A DNA stretch of 38,494 bases, from positions 1-38,494 of the forward strand of contig CACBGC010000002.1 in assembly GCA_902538695.1 (NCBI GenBank). The letters run 5' to 3'. A program made the position numbers and the translations under genes. Each line of letters starts with the position of its first letter. The stretch's first letter is position 1. Of this stretch, positions 9,784 through 19,172 are shown piece by piece. This DNA is from an uncultured Synechococcaceae cyanobacterium. Lineage in GTDB: Bacteria > Cyanobacteriota > Cyanobacteriia > PCC-6307 > Cyanobiaceae. The notes under the pieces are model-generated. The model was not told the origin of the DNA. It searched no databases and was given only the letters and a program-made list of their open reading frames with translations.

Positions 9784-10320
9784 TTATATTTTTTTCTTTA
9801 AAACGTTGAATACTTCTTTAGCATGATTTATAGGTAGAACACTAATCCATCTATAAGAAATTTTTCCATCTGGAGAAATCAAAAAAGTATTTCTATCTGA
9901 GAATGGAGGAATCCAGGAACCATATTTATCACTAATAATTCCGTCAGGATCAGATAATAAAGTGTAGTTTATGGATTTCTCGCTGCAGAAACTTTCATGA
10001 GAATCTTGATTATCAGCGCTAATACCAACTATTTCGGCATTATATTTTAAAAAATCTTGTTTTAATTCCGAAAAACCTTTAGCTTCTAGAGTGCAACCTG
10101 CTGTAAAGTCTTTTGGATAAAAATACATAACTAGCCACTGACCTTCAAAATCACTTAATTCCCATGTTTTTTTTGTTTTTATGTTTTTATTAAAACCCTT
10201 TAACTGAAAGTTAGGAGCATAATCACCAACTTCAGGAGCAAAATCAAAAGATAAGGCTGAATTACAATTAAATAAAAGAATGATTGGTATTAATATACTT
10301 GCAACTAAATTTTTCATCAA
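9784..10320 (-). CDS. Exported PrxQ/Bcp-like peroxiredoxin
   Basis: 178 aa; N-terminal signal-like segment, YFYPKDFTAGCTLEAKGF, SDPDG..SDKYG. Confidence 0.88.
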   Translation of the reverse strand: MMKNLVASILIPIILLFNCNSALSFDFAPEVGDYAPNFQLKGFNKNIKTKKTWELSDFEGQWLVMYFYPKDFTAGCTLEAKGFSELKQDFLKYNAEIVGISADNQDSHESFCSEKSINYTLLSDPDGIISDKYGSWIPPFSDRNTFLISPDGKISYRWISVLPINHAKEVFNVLKKKI

Positions 10321-10322
10321 AT

Positions 10323-10559
10323 TTAGAATTTTTTTAAATCAACTCCATTTGATTTAGCAAATTTATCTAAACCTACTTTTTGTATGGACTTTAGGGCTTT
10401 GGTACTTATTTTTATATTTACCCACTTTTTCCCCTCTTCCCACCATAGTCTCCTTTTTTGGAGATTAACTTGTTGCAATTTTTTTGTGCGAATATGTGAG
10501 TGACTCACTGCCATCCCGTTATTAGCTTTTGCACCGGTCAGTTCGCAAACTCTTGACAT
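10323..10559 (-). CDS. rpmB: 50S ribosomal protein L28
   Basis: 78 aa; [40 protein letters not shown]. Confidence 0.97.
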   Translation of the reverse strand: MSRVCELTGAKANNGMAVSHSHIRTKKLQQVNLQKRRLWWEEGKKWVNIKISTKALKSIQKVGLDKFAKSNGVDLKKF

Positions 10560-10598
10560 ATTTATTGAGTTATATCTCTAAAAATTCTAACACATGGC

Positions 10599-12503
10599 TC
10601 AATTTGTTGAATTAAGTAATTCTGAAATTAATTCGGCATTATTATTTTGTAAATTAATGATTTGTTCTTGATCTAATCCACCAACTGAAAGCTTAGCCAT
10701 ATCGTAAACATGATTTGCAATTTTAGATGCCAATGGATTCTCAATAGGATCTTTTTCATCAATAATTATTTTGTTGCCTGTTATTTTATTAAGACCAACA
10801 ATAAGTGGATGTTCTTTGTTAATTAAGAGCACATGATATTCAGGTAAGCCAGGCATCTTTTGTTCCATGTAAGCTCCCATATCATTAATTCTTCTCATTT
10901 GTTCTGGAAGCAAGATCATCGCTGGTGGAGCATCTTTACTTGAAAGTGACTGCACTTTAACTGTTACTTTCTCATTGTTAAGGGCCTTAACTATCGTATT
11001 TCTAAGATTATCTGTATTTGATTTGCCATCCTTATCTACAATTTCTTTTGATTCTTTATCTTCTAGTTCATTTATTTCTGAATCTACTCTTTGGAATTGA
11101 AAATCTTCATTTTTACTTTCCAACCATGGAAGAAATTGTGCGTCAATTAAGGGATCTGATTTAATAACTTCTTTATTATCAGATAAACAGATATTTAATG
11201 CGCTAGACTGAGCGATCAAATCTGAACAGTAAATTATTTTTTTAGAATCAGTTAATTTATTTCGCTCTTTGTAATTTGCGAGAGTTGTGAAATATTTATC
11301 ATTTGACTTTATGAGGGATTTATTTTCAATATCTTTAGTTAAGTCTTTCTCTGAATTTATTATTGTTTCAAAAATTATACTGTTATTTACTAAATCAGCA
11401 AATTTTTCATCTTCGATAGCACCAATTTTGATAAAAGCAGAGATTGAATCCCAAATTTCTGCATAAAATTCTGGAGAATTTTTTATTAAATCCTTAAGTT
11501 TATTAGCGATTTTTTTTGAGATAAATGATGATATAGACCTAACTTTTCTATCTGTTTGTAATGCACTTCTACTTACATTTAGGGGTATATCTGTAGAGTC
11601 AATAACTCCTCTTAGAGGTAAAAGGTATTTTGGTACTATCTCTTTAATTGAATCGCTTACGAATACTTGATTGCAAAATAGTTTTATTTCTCCCTTTTCC
11701 CAATCAGCTCTACCTGACAGCTTTGGAAAATACAATATCCCTTGTATATCATATGGAAAATCCGTATTTAGATGAATCCATAACAGTGGATCTCCTTGGA
11801 AAGGATAAAGGTATTTATATAACTCAATATAATCTTCATCTTTTAATTCACTTGGTTGTTTTCTCCAAGGAGGATTTTTTTTATTAATTGTCTCTCCTTC
11901 TAGTAAGACATCTATTGGCATAAAATCACAATATTTTTTAATGAGTGATTTAATCCTTTCAGGCTCAATAAACTCTTTTTCTTCTTCAAGTAGGTGAAGA
12001 ATTACATCTGTACCAATTGTCTCTCTTTCTGATTCCTCTAACGTGAAATTTGGCGATCCATCACAAGACCATTTGAAAGCTTTTGATTCCCCAATTGCCG
12101 ACTTAGTTAATATTTCAACTTTATCTGCAACCATGAAACTTGAATAAAAACCTAGTCCAAAATGACCTATGAATTCATCATTATCTTTTTTGTATTTTGT
12201 TAGGAATTCTTCAGCACTAGAAAATGCAACTTGATTTATGTATTTCTTAATTTCTTCATCATTCATTCCAATTCCATTATCGGAAATTGTTAATGTATTT
12301 TTTTCACGATTAATTGTTATTTTTACTTGAGCCTTTTCAGTATTTTCGCAATCACCTGCCATAGAGGCCATTCTTCTTTTACTTATTGCGTCAACACCAT
12401 TACTAACAAGTTCTCTTAAAAAGATTTCATGGTCAGAATATACTGCCTTCTTGATAATTGGGAAAATATTTTCGGTATTAATACGAATTTCGCCTTTTTC
12501 CAT
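10599..12503 (-). CDS. htpG: Molecular chaperone HtpG (Hsp90)
   Basis: 634 aa; HEIFLRELVSNGVDAISKRR, LTISDNGIGM, GHFGLGFYSSFMVAD. Confidence 0.97.
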   Translation of the reverse strand: MEKGEIRINTENIFPIIKKAVYSDHEIFLRELVSNGVDAISKRRMASMAGDCENTEKAQVKITINREKNTLTISDNGIGMNDEEIKKYINQVAFSSAEEFLTKYKKDNDEFIGHFGLGFYSSFMVADKVEILTKSAIGESKAFKWSCDGSPNFTLEESERETIGTDVILHLLEEEKEFIEPERIKSLIKKYCDFMPIDVLLEGETINKKNPPWRKQPSELKDEDYIELYKYLYPFQGDPLLWIHLNTDFPYDIQGILYFPKLSGRADWEKGEIKLFCNQVFVSDSIKEIVPKYLLPLRGVIDSTDIPLNVSRSALQTDRKVRSISSFISKKIANKLKDLIKNSPEFYAEIWDSISAFIKIGAIEDEKFADLVNNSIIFETIINSEKDLTKDIENKSLIKSNDKYFTTLANYKERNKLTDSKKIIYCSDLIAQSSALNICLSDNKEVIKSDPLIDAQFLPWLESKNEDFQFQRVDSEINELEDKESKEIVDKDGKSNTDNLRNTIVKALNNEKVTVKVQSLSSKDAPPAMILLPEQMRRINDMGAYMEQKMPGLPEYHVLLINKEHPLIVGLNKITGNKIIIDEKDPIENPLASKIANHVYDMAKLSVGGLDQEQIINLQNNNAELISELLNSTN

Positions 12504-12620
12504 TTAAAAAAAATCAAACATTTTAAATCTTATTTCGTAAAAACTAGTTAATCAAGTTTAATTAGGAGTATTGTCCGAACAATATATGAATTTAAAAGTT
12601 AAATAAATTTTTAAAAGGTT

Positions 12621-13772
12621 TTATTTAACCCACATAATTTCACTACAATTATTTGCTTTCATAATTTGATTGGCTTTAGCCAAGTCATCAATTGGATTTA
12701 AATGTAAGACAGCAATATTGCCTTTTTTCTGTTGAACTTTTTGTTCATTCATACCTTTTTCTAAAAAATAAGAATCTTTAAACATCAATAGTATCTTTTT
12801 TTTATCTGTCTTTTCTTCCTTAATAAAATTTCTTAAAATGTCTACTGATATTGTAAATCCAATCCCATTAAATATTTTCTCATTAGGACTAAATGATCTT
12901 ACTAACTCATCATATCTTCCACCTTTTGCGATGACGCTTTTATTTATACCATTATCCCCTATTAGTTGAAAAACTATTCCTTCATATAAGTTCAAGTGAG
13001 GTTGAAAAGTGGGATCAAGTTGTAATTTAACACCATATTTATTTGATATTTTTGATAATGTTTCAAATAAAAAATTTAAGTCATCTAATGTTTTGCTAGT
13101 CCCATATATAGTTTTTAATTTTTTTAATATTGCAATTGGTTCTCCTCGTGTAAATAAAAGATCTTTAAGAATATATTTATCATCTTCATCTATTCCTAAT
13201 TTAGATAAATTATCTTGATCAAAATTAACCAGAGATTTCTTAATTTCTTCAAAATTATTATCTATATATTTGTTAAGTATCAAGTCCATTATTTTTGTGG
13301 TGCTTACAAGTAGAAATAAATTACAACCATCCTTCAAATTAATATTATCGATTGAATCAAACAAAATATTAATAACTTCAATTTCTGGGTATTTTGTATC
13401 ATATCCAATTAATTCAATTCCACTCTGCAATTTTTCTTGTAATTTAAATGAATTTTTATTATTTTGTTTTTTATCAAAAACCATTCCATTGGTGTATAAC
13501 CTTATAGGTCTTTTCTTATTTATTAATCTGGTAGATGACAATTTAACAATTGATGTTGTCATTTCTGGCCTAAGACATAATGAATTATTACTTACTATTC
13601 CTACAACCTGATTTTCATCAATAACACCATGGCCCTTTATGGTCTCTAAAGTATTTATAAATGAGGGTGAAACCTCTTCATACCCCCATAGTTTATAAAT
13701 ACTATTTAAATTATTTATGATGTTTGAGTTATTTTTTACATCGACTAATTTAATTTCCTTTATATCGGTCAT
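12621..13772 (-). CDS. hisZ: ATP phosphoribosyltransferase regulatory subunit (HisRS-like)
   Basis: 383 aa; class II aaRS-like fold, YEEVSPSFINTLE, LRPEMTTSIVKLSSTRL, AKGGRYDELVRSF, GIGFTISVD. Confidence 0.87.
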   Translation of the reverse strand: MTDIKEIKLVDVKNNSNIINNLNSIYKLWGYEEVSPSFINTLETIKGHGVIDENQVVGIVSNNSLCLRPEMTTSIVKLSSTRLINKKRPIRLYTNGMVFDKKQNNKNSFKLQEKLQSGIELIGYDTKYPEIEVINILFDSIDNINLKDGCNLFLLVSTTKIMDLILNKYIDNNFEEIKKSLVNFDQDNLSKLGIDEDDKYILKDLLFTRGEPIAILKKLKTIYGTSKTLDDLNFLFETLSKISNKYGVKLQLDPTFQPHLNLYEGIVFQLIGDNGINKSVIAKGGRYDELVRSFSPNEKIFNGIGFTISVDILRNFIKEEKTDKKKILLMFKDSYFLEKGMNEQKVQQKKGNIAVLHLNPIDDLAKANQIMKANNCSEIMWVK

Positions 13773-13790
13773 TTTAATATTTAACTAATT

Positions 13791-14639
13791 TTAGGTATAG
13801 AGATTTTTTTTAAATGGAGAAACTTTATCTAGTTCATTTTTTAATTCATTCTCAAGGCTGGGAGAACAAGCTAAAATTCTACCTGAACTTAAATTAAATT
13901 CTCCTGATGGATAATCAGAAATAATACCACCAGCTTCTTTAACAATAATAGCACCGGCTGCTAGGTCCCATACCTCCAATCCTCTTTCCCAATATCCATC
14001 TACCTTACCTGCAGCAACAAATGCAAGATCAACTGCTGCTGCACCTCCTCTTCTAACTCCTCTTGTTTTATGTGTTAAATAGCAAAATTCTGCATAATTA
14101 TTATCCTCCGTCTCAAATCTGTCATAAGAGAAACCGGTTACTAGTAAACTATCAGAAAGATTAGAGGGATTCGATACCTTAAGTTCACTATCATTGCAGA
14201 ATGAGCCTAAACCTATACAGGCTGAATATAGTTCATTTAAATAAGGTACTGATATAGCGCCTAATATTGGCTTATTTTTATATACAAGCCCAATAGAAGT
14301 CCCAAAAAAAGGATATCCATGGGAATAATTTGTTGTACCGTCTAATGGATCTATACACCATGTTAAATCCGAGTTATTGTTTAACATACCTGATTCCTCG
14401 GCATTTATAGATATGTTTGGTGTCTCTTCTAATAAATATTCTTTTATTTTGTTTTCAACTTCAAAATCTACATTGGTAACTAGATCACCCTTTCTACCCT
14501 TTGATGATATTTTTTGAATTTTACTATAGTTAACTTTTAAAATTTCATTACCAATTTGAGCGGAATTCTTTGCTATTTCATACAAAATGGATAAGTTAAC
14601 TTGATTTGCAAGTTCCTCTATTTCACATAATTCAATCAT
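13791..14639 (-). CDS. Inositol monophosphatase family protein
   Basis: 282 aa; GDLVTNVDFEVE, NAEESG, WCIDPLDGTTNYSHGYPFFGTSIGL, EVWDLAAGAIIVKEAGG. Confidence 0.93.
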   Translation of the reverse strand: MIELCEIEELANQVNLSILYEIAKNSAQIGNEILKVNYSKIQKISSKGRKGDLVTNVDFEVENKIKEYLLEETPNISINAEESGMLNNNSDLTWCIDPLDGTTNYSHGYPFFGTSIGLVYKNKPILGAISVPYLNELYSACIGLGSFCNDSELKVSNPSNLSDSLLVTGFSYDRFETEDNNYAEFCYLTHKTRGVRRGGAAAVDLAFVAAGKVDGYWERGLEVWDLAAGAIIVKEAGGIISDYPSGEFNLSSGRILACSPSLENELKNELDKVSPFKKNLYT

Positions 14640-14644
14640 GATAG

Positions 14645-15019
14645 TTAATCTTCCTCAAATTCCCAAGGTGGGGCAACTCTTGTATTACCCCTCCCAAAAT
14701 ATTGCCCAAATTGTAAATCGTAAACTTCATCTTCATATGTAGTTTCTACCTCAAGATCTGAAGTTGCTTTAGCGACACAAAGAAGTGCATATCCTTTGTC
14801 TTTTAAAGCCTGAGATACACCCATTGCTTCAGGTTGTTGTAAGGTACCAGATTTAATTTTAACTGCACAACTTGTACAGCAACCATTTCTACATGAAAAT
14901 GGAAGTTTGAAACCTTTCTTTTCAAATTCCTTAAGTATGTAGTCATCACTATTAACCTGCTCTTGGTATACCTTTCCGGTCTCCTTATTTTTAATCGTGA
15001 CTGTGAAAGTCTTTTTCAA
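14645..15019 (-). CDS. 2Fe-2S ferredoxin with C-terminal extension
   Basis: 124 aa; PFSCRNGCCTSCAVKIKSG...LLCVAKATSDLEVET plant-type Fe-S ligand pattern CxxxxCCxxC...C. Confidence 0.93.
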   Translation of the reverse strand: MKKTFTVTIKNKETGKVYQEQVNSDDYILKEFEKKGFKLPFSCRNGCCTSCAVKIKSGTLQQPEAMGVSQALKDKGYALLCVAKATSDLEVETTYEDEVYDLQFGQYFGRGNTRVAPPWEFEED

Positions 15020-15068
15020 ATAACTTTCCTCTAAAAAGGGATGATCAAGGGTTAAAATGGTTTCCTTG

Positions 15069-15155
15069 GGAGAGGTGGCCGAGTGGTTGAAGGCGCAGCA
15101 CTGGAAATGCTGTATAGGGGCAACTTTATCGAGGGTTCGAATCCCTCTCTCTCCG
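15069..15155 (+). tRNA. tRNA-Ser(GGA)
   Basis: GGAGAGG acceptor, class II long variable arm, anticodon loop CTGGAAA, T arm GAGGG-TTCGAAT-CCCTC; 3' CCA not encoded. Confidence 0.97.
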
Positions 15156-15369
15156 TTTTATATTAGTTTATTTTGGTTAACAACATCAACAACCTTTTCT
15201 CTATATAATTTTTAGAAAATAGATAGGAATCTTTTTGTCAAGTTATAAATAATCTTATTTATTTAAATTAAGTTGAAAATATTTGATTTCTACTATTATA
15301 TGTAAATATCTAAGACAAAAATTAATTAAATTATTAGTAAATTTTGCTTTAATTTAGCCATCTAAAATC

Positions 15370-17367
15370 ATGGGGCAAATAGTTGGAATTGATTTGGGTA
15401 CTACAAACTCTGTTGTCGGAGTTATAGAAGCAGGCCGTCCAATTGTTATTGCTAATTCTGAAGGTTCTAGAACTACACCTTCAATAGTTGGATTTACAAA
15501 AGACAAGGAAATAGTAATAGGTGATCAAGCAAGAAGACAACTTGTTCTAAATCCAAAGAATACCTTTTATAACCTAAAAAGATTTATTGGCAGTGACTGG
15601 GATGAATTAGATGAGAATAGTATTTCTGTTCCTTACAATGTAAAGGCTAATAATACTGGAAGCGTTAGAGTTCTTAGTCCAAATACAGAAAGAGAGTATG
15701 CACCAGAAGAATTAGTTAGCTCATTAATTAGAAAATTAATTAATGATGCTGAAACATACCTTGGAGATACTGTTGACTCTGCTGTTATTACAGTTCCTGC
15801 CTATTTTAATGAATCTCAAAGGCAAGCTACAAAGGATTCTGCAATATTGGCTGGTATAAAAGTAGATAGAATCCTAAATGAACCTACAGCAGCAGCTTTA
15901 GCTTATGGTTTTGAAAAAAGTTCTTCTAATAATGTTTTGGTTTTTGATTTAGGGGGAGGAACATTTGACGTCTCTTTATTAAAAATTTCTAATGGTGTTT
16001 TTGATGTTAAAGCCACTTGTGGTGATACACAGCTTGGAGGGAACAATTTTGATTCAAAAATAGTAGATTGGCTTGCAGAAAAATTTCTTGCTAAACATGA
16101 TATTGATCTAAGAAGGGATAGGCAAGCTTTGCAGAGATTAACTGAGGCTGCTGAGAAAGCAAAATGTGAATTATCTGGATTGCAAAAAACAAAAATATCC
16201 TTACCTTTTATCACAACAAGTAAAGAGGGTCCATTACATATTGAGGAGACGTTAGATAGAAAAATATTTGAATCATTATCTCAAGATCTTCTAGATAGAT
16301 TATTAGAACCTGTGCAAATAGCATTAGATGACTCCGGATGGAACGCAGAAGATATTGATGAAGTCGTTCTTGTCGGTGGTAGCACAAGAATTCCAATGGT
16401 TCAACAATTGGTTAAGACTCTTGTTCCAAATGATCCCTGTCAATCAGTTAATCCAGATGAAGTTGTTGCAATTGGTGCAGCTATACAATCCGGAATAATT
16501 AACGGTGATTTACAAGATTTACTCCTAAATGACGTTACTCCCTTATCATTAGGTTTAGAAACTATTGGTGGTCTTATGAAGGTTCTTATTCCACGTAATA
16601 CACCAATACCAGTAAGACAATCGGATGTTTTTAGTACATCAGAAGCTAATCAATCTTCAGTTGTTGTTCAAGTAAGGCAAGGTGAGAGGCCATTAGCATC
16701 TGAAAATAAATCACTAGGTAAGTTTAGGTTGTCAGGAATACCTCCAGCTCCAAGAGGAATACCTCAAGTGCAAGTAGCATTTGATATAGATGCTAATGGT
16801 CTTTTAGAAGTTAGTGCAACTGATAGAACAACTGGTAGAAAGCAAACAGTTACAATTTCTGGAGGCTCTAATTTAAATGAACAAGAAATTAATTCTATAA
16901 TCGAAGAAGCTAAAGCAAAAGCAAATGAAGATAGAAAGAAGAGATCTGTTATTGATAGAAAAAATAGTGCTTTAACTCTTATTGCGCAAGCTGAGAGAAG
17001 ACTTAGGGATGCTTCTTTAGAATTTGGGCCATATGGAGCTGAAAGACAACAAAGAGCTGTTGAATTAGCAATTCAAGATGTTGAAGAATACATAGATGAT
17101 GAGGATCCTCAAGAATTAGAAATTTCAGTAAGTGCACTTCAAGAAGCATTATTTGGTTTAAATAGAAAATTTGCAGCAGAAAGGAAAACCGATAATAATC
17201 CCTTACAGGGTATTAAAAATACATTTGGATCATTAAAGGATGAACTCTTTTCTGATGATTATTGGGATGATGACCCTTGGGACAATCAAATGAATAGAAA
17301 TTATAAAAATTCGAGGTATGGTAATTCTAGGGACGATGATCCATGGGACAATGACTACTTCCTCTAA
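15370..17367 (+). CDS. dnaK: Hsp70 chaperone DnaK (DnaK1-like, atypical C-terminal tail)
   Basis: 665 aa; GIDLGTTNSVVGV, FDLGGGTFDVSLL, VLVGGSTRIPMVQQLV; tail ends DDDPWDNDYFL. Confidence 0.96.
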   Translation: MGQIVGIDLGTTNSVVGVIEAGRPIVIANSEGSRTTPSIVGFTKDKEIVIGDQARRQLVLNPKNTFYNLKRFIGSDWDELDENSISVPYNVKANNTGSVRVLSPNTEREYAPEELVSSLIRKLINDAETYLGDTVDSAVITVPAYFNESQRQATKDSAILAGIKVDRILNEPTAAALAYGFEKSSSNNVLVFDLGGGTFDVSLLKISNGVFDVKATCGDTQLGGNNFDSKIVDWLAEKFLAKHDIDLRRDRQALQRLTEAAEKAKCELSGLQKTKISLPFITTSKEGPLHIEETLDRKIFESLSQDLLDRLLEPVQIALDDSGWNAEDIDEVVLVGGSTRIPMVQQLVKTLVPNDPCQSVNPDEVVAIGAAIQSGIINGDLQDLLLNDVTPLSLGLETIGGLMKVLIPRNTPIPVRQSDVFSTSEANQSSVVVQVRQGERPLASENKSLGKFRLSGIPPAPRGIPQVQVAFDIDANGLLEVSATDRTTGRKQTVTISGGSNLNEQEINSIIEEAKAKANEDRKKRSVIDRKNSALTLIAQAERRLRDASLEFGPYGAERQQRAVELAIQDVEEYIDDEDPQELEISVSALQEALFGLNRKFAAERKTDNNPLQGIKNTFGSLKDELFSDDYWDDDPWDNQMNRNYKNSRYGNSRDDDPWDNDYFL

Positions 17368-18277
17368 AAAAGACTATTTGTCGATTTTGGGTTTATCCCC
17401 TGATTTCGAAGATAAAGAACTTAAAAAGGCCTTTCGTAGAGAAGCAAGAAAATGGCATCCAGATTTAAACAAAAACGATCTTAATGCAGAAGAAAGATTT
17501 AAATTAATTAACGAAGCATACGAATTTCTGCGCGATCCAAATAATAGCAAAAATAGTGCTGTTGAAAATGTCCAAGACGATTACGAAAATAATAACTTCA
17601 AAACTGGCTTTCCTGATTTTCAAGATTATCTTGATTCATTATTTGGATATGAGTATTCACCAAAGAATTACGAGGAATATGATGATGAATCATTTGATGA
17701 TGAATCGTTAAATACAAATAATGACGAATTTAATAATCATGATTATCCTACAACCTCTCCAGATGAGCCACCTCCAGTAAAACTCCACCAAGATATCGAG
17801 ACAATTATAGAGTTAACTCCTGATGAAGCCTTAAATGGAGCCTCAATTCTAATAGAATTAGAAGACGAAACAGTAGTAGAAGTTGATACACCACCTTTCG
17901 CTGGAGATGGATGGCGATTAAGACTTGAAAATATTGCAAGAGGAGGTAAAGATCATTATCTACAGTTAAAAGTTCAAACGGAAAGTGGTCTAAGAATTGA
18001 TGGTTTAAGAGTTCTGTATAAATTAGAGTTATTTCCTCATGATGCTCTTCTTGGTTGTGCAGTAGAGGTTCCAACCCTTGATGGAAATGTCACACTTCAA
18101 GTACCACCAAAATCATCTACGGGAAGAATGTTACGTTTGAAAGGGAGGGGTTTAACTTTCGAGGATAATGTAGGTGATCAATATGTTGAAATCCTGGTAG
18201 TGATACCTGCTGATATTAATGATGAAGAAATTGCTTTATATACAAGATTACAAGAATTATCACTTTCTGATTCTTAA
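17351..18277 (+). CDS. DnaJ/CbpA-type co-chaperone (no zinc-finger region)
   Basis: J domain KKDYLSILGLSPDFEDKELKKAFRREARKWHPDLNK; C-terminal substrate-binding domain; the ORF track start at 17318 is upstream of the likely ATG at 17351 (MTTSSKKDYLS). Confidence 0.92.
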   Translation: MTTSSKKDYLSILGLSPDFEDKELKKAFRREARKWHPDLNKNDLNAEERFKLINEAYEFLRDPNNSKNSAVENVQDDYENNNFKTGFPDFQDYLDSLFGYEYSPKNYEEYDDESFDDESLNTNNDEFNNHDYPTTSPDEPPPVKLHQDIETIIELTPDEALNGASILIELEDETVVEVDTPPFAGDGWRLRLENIARGGKDHYLQLKVQTESGLRIDGLRVLYKLELFPHDALLGCAVEVPTLDGNVTLQVPPKSSTGRMLRLKGRGLTFEDNVGDQYVEILVVIPADINDEEIALYTRLQELSLSDS

Positions 18278-18310
18278 TCAAATATTATATAAATAGAAAA
18301 ATAGATACTT

Positions 18311-18694
18311 ATGAACATATTTGTTCTTTTATATAATTCAGGAACAGATAAGGAAGGAATTCATTCAATCGAACTTAAAGGAAGGACCATCGTTCTTATG
18401 TTTGAAGATAAGGATGATGCAACAAGATATTGTGGTCTTCTAGAAGCCCAAGATTTCCCTTTGCCAACGGTTGAGATGATCAACATAGAGGAAATAAAAG
18501 ATTTCTGTATTAAATTAGATTATGAATGCAAATTAGTAGAAAAAAATTTTGTACCTAAAACCGCAGAAGATAGGTTATTAATTTCACCACCCCAGAAAAA
18601 CCTAGAAGTTGAAAATTGGGAGGAAGAGAAAAACAGTAATAAAGATAGCATTGATATAAACACTATTAAGGAAAACCTTGAAAAGTTGCTTTAG
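18311..18694 (+). CDS. DUF3110 domain protein
   Basis: 127 aa; MNIFVLLYNSGTDKEGIHSIELKGRTIVLMFEDKDDATRYCGLLEAQDFP, typical of cyanobacterial DUF3110. Confidence 0.8.
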   Translation: MNIFVLLYNSGTDKEGIHSIELKGRTIVLMFEDKDDATRYCGLLEAQDFPLPTVEMINIEEIKDFCIKLDYECKLVEKNFVPKTAEDRLLISPPQKNLEVENWEEEKNSNKDSIDINTIKENLEKLL

Positions 18695-18731
18695 CTACTA
18701 AAATATTTATTAATTACAAAACAAATAAAAC

Positions 18732-19169
18732 ATGACAACTGCATTATTTGAAACAGAAGTTGGGAACATTAATATTGAATTTTTCTCTGACGATGCACCT
18801 AATACAGTAAAAAACTTCACGAGCCTAATTAGTGATGGTTTTTATGATGGTCTAGCATTTCACAGAGTTATTCCTGGATTTATGGCTCAGGGTGGATGTC
18901 CAAATACTCGTGATGGAGCATCAGGTATGCCTGGAACTGGTGGGCCTGGATATAATATAAAATGTGAAATTAATTCCAATAAACATCTAAAAGGCTCACT
19001 TTCTATGGCTCATGCAGGAAAGGATACAGGTGGCAGTCAGTTTTTCATAGTTTATGAACCACAGCCTCATCTCGATGGAGTTCATACAGTTTTTGGTAAG
19101 ACTGATAATATGGATGTAGTGCTAAAGCTTACTAATGGGTCAAAAATATTAAAGGCAACTTTAAAGTAG
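18732..19169 (+). CDS. Cyclophilin-type peptidyl-prolyl cis-trans isomerase
   Basis: 145 aa; [46 protein letters not shown]. Confidence 0.95.
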   Translation: MTTALFETEVGNINIEFFSDDAPNTVKNFTSLISDGFYDGLAFHRVIPGFMAQGGCPNTRDGASGMPGTGGPGYNIKCEINSNKHLKGSLSMAHAGKDTGGSQFFIVYEPQPHLDGVHTVFGKTDNMDVVLKLTNGSKILKATLK

Positions 19170-19172
19170 TTT

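Noticed and set aside
11648-11887. Plus-strand ORF of 79 aa
   Set aside because: Fully antisense to htpG; spurious by position.
13009-13611. Two plus-strand ORFs (69 and 113 aa)
   Set aside because: Antisense to hisZ; no domain signature or independent signal.
15903-16396. Two minus-strand ORFs opposite dnaK
   Set aside because: Antisense to a highly conserved coding sequence; no support.
17318-17350. Upstream start of the dnaJ-like ORF (MVILGTMIHGT)
   Set aside because: Reads an alternative frame of the dnaK tail; the ATG at 17351 fits J-domain start better.
17805-18074. Minus-strand ORF of 89 aa, Leu/His-rich
   Set aside because: Antisense to the dnaJ-like gene; low complexity caused by opposite-strand codon bias.
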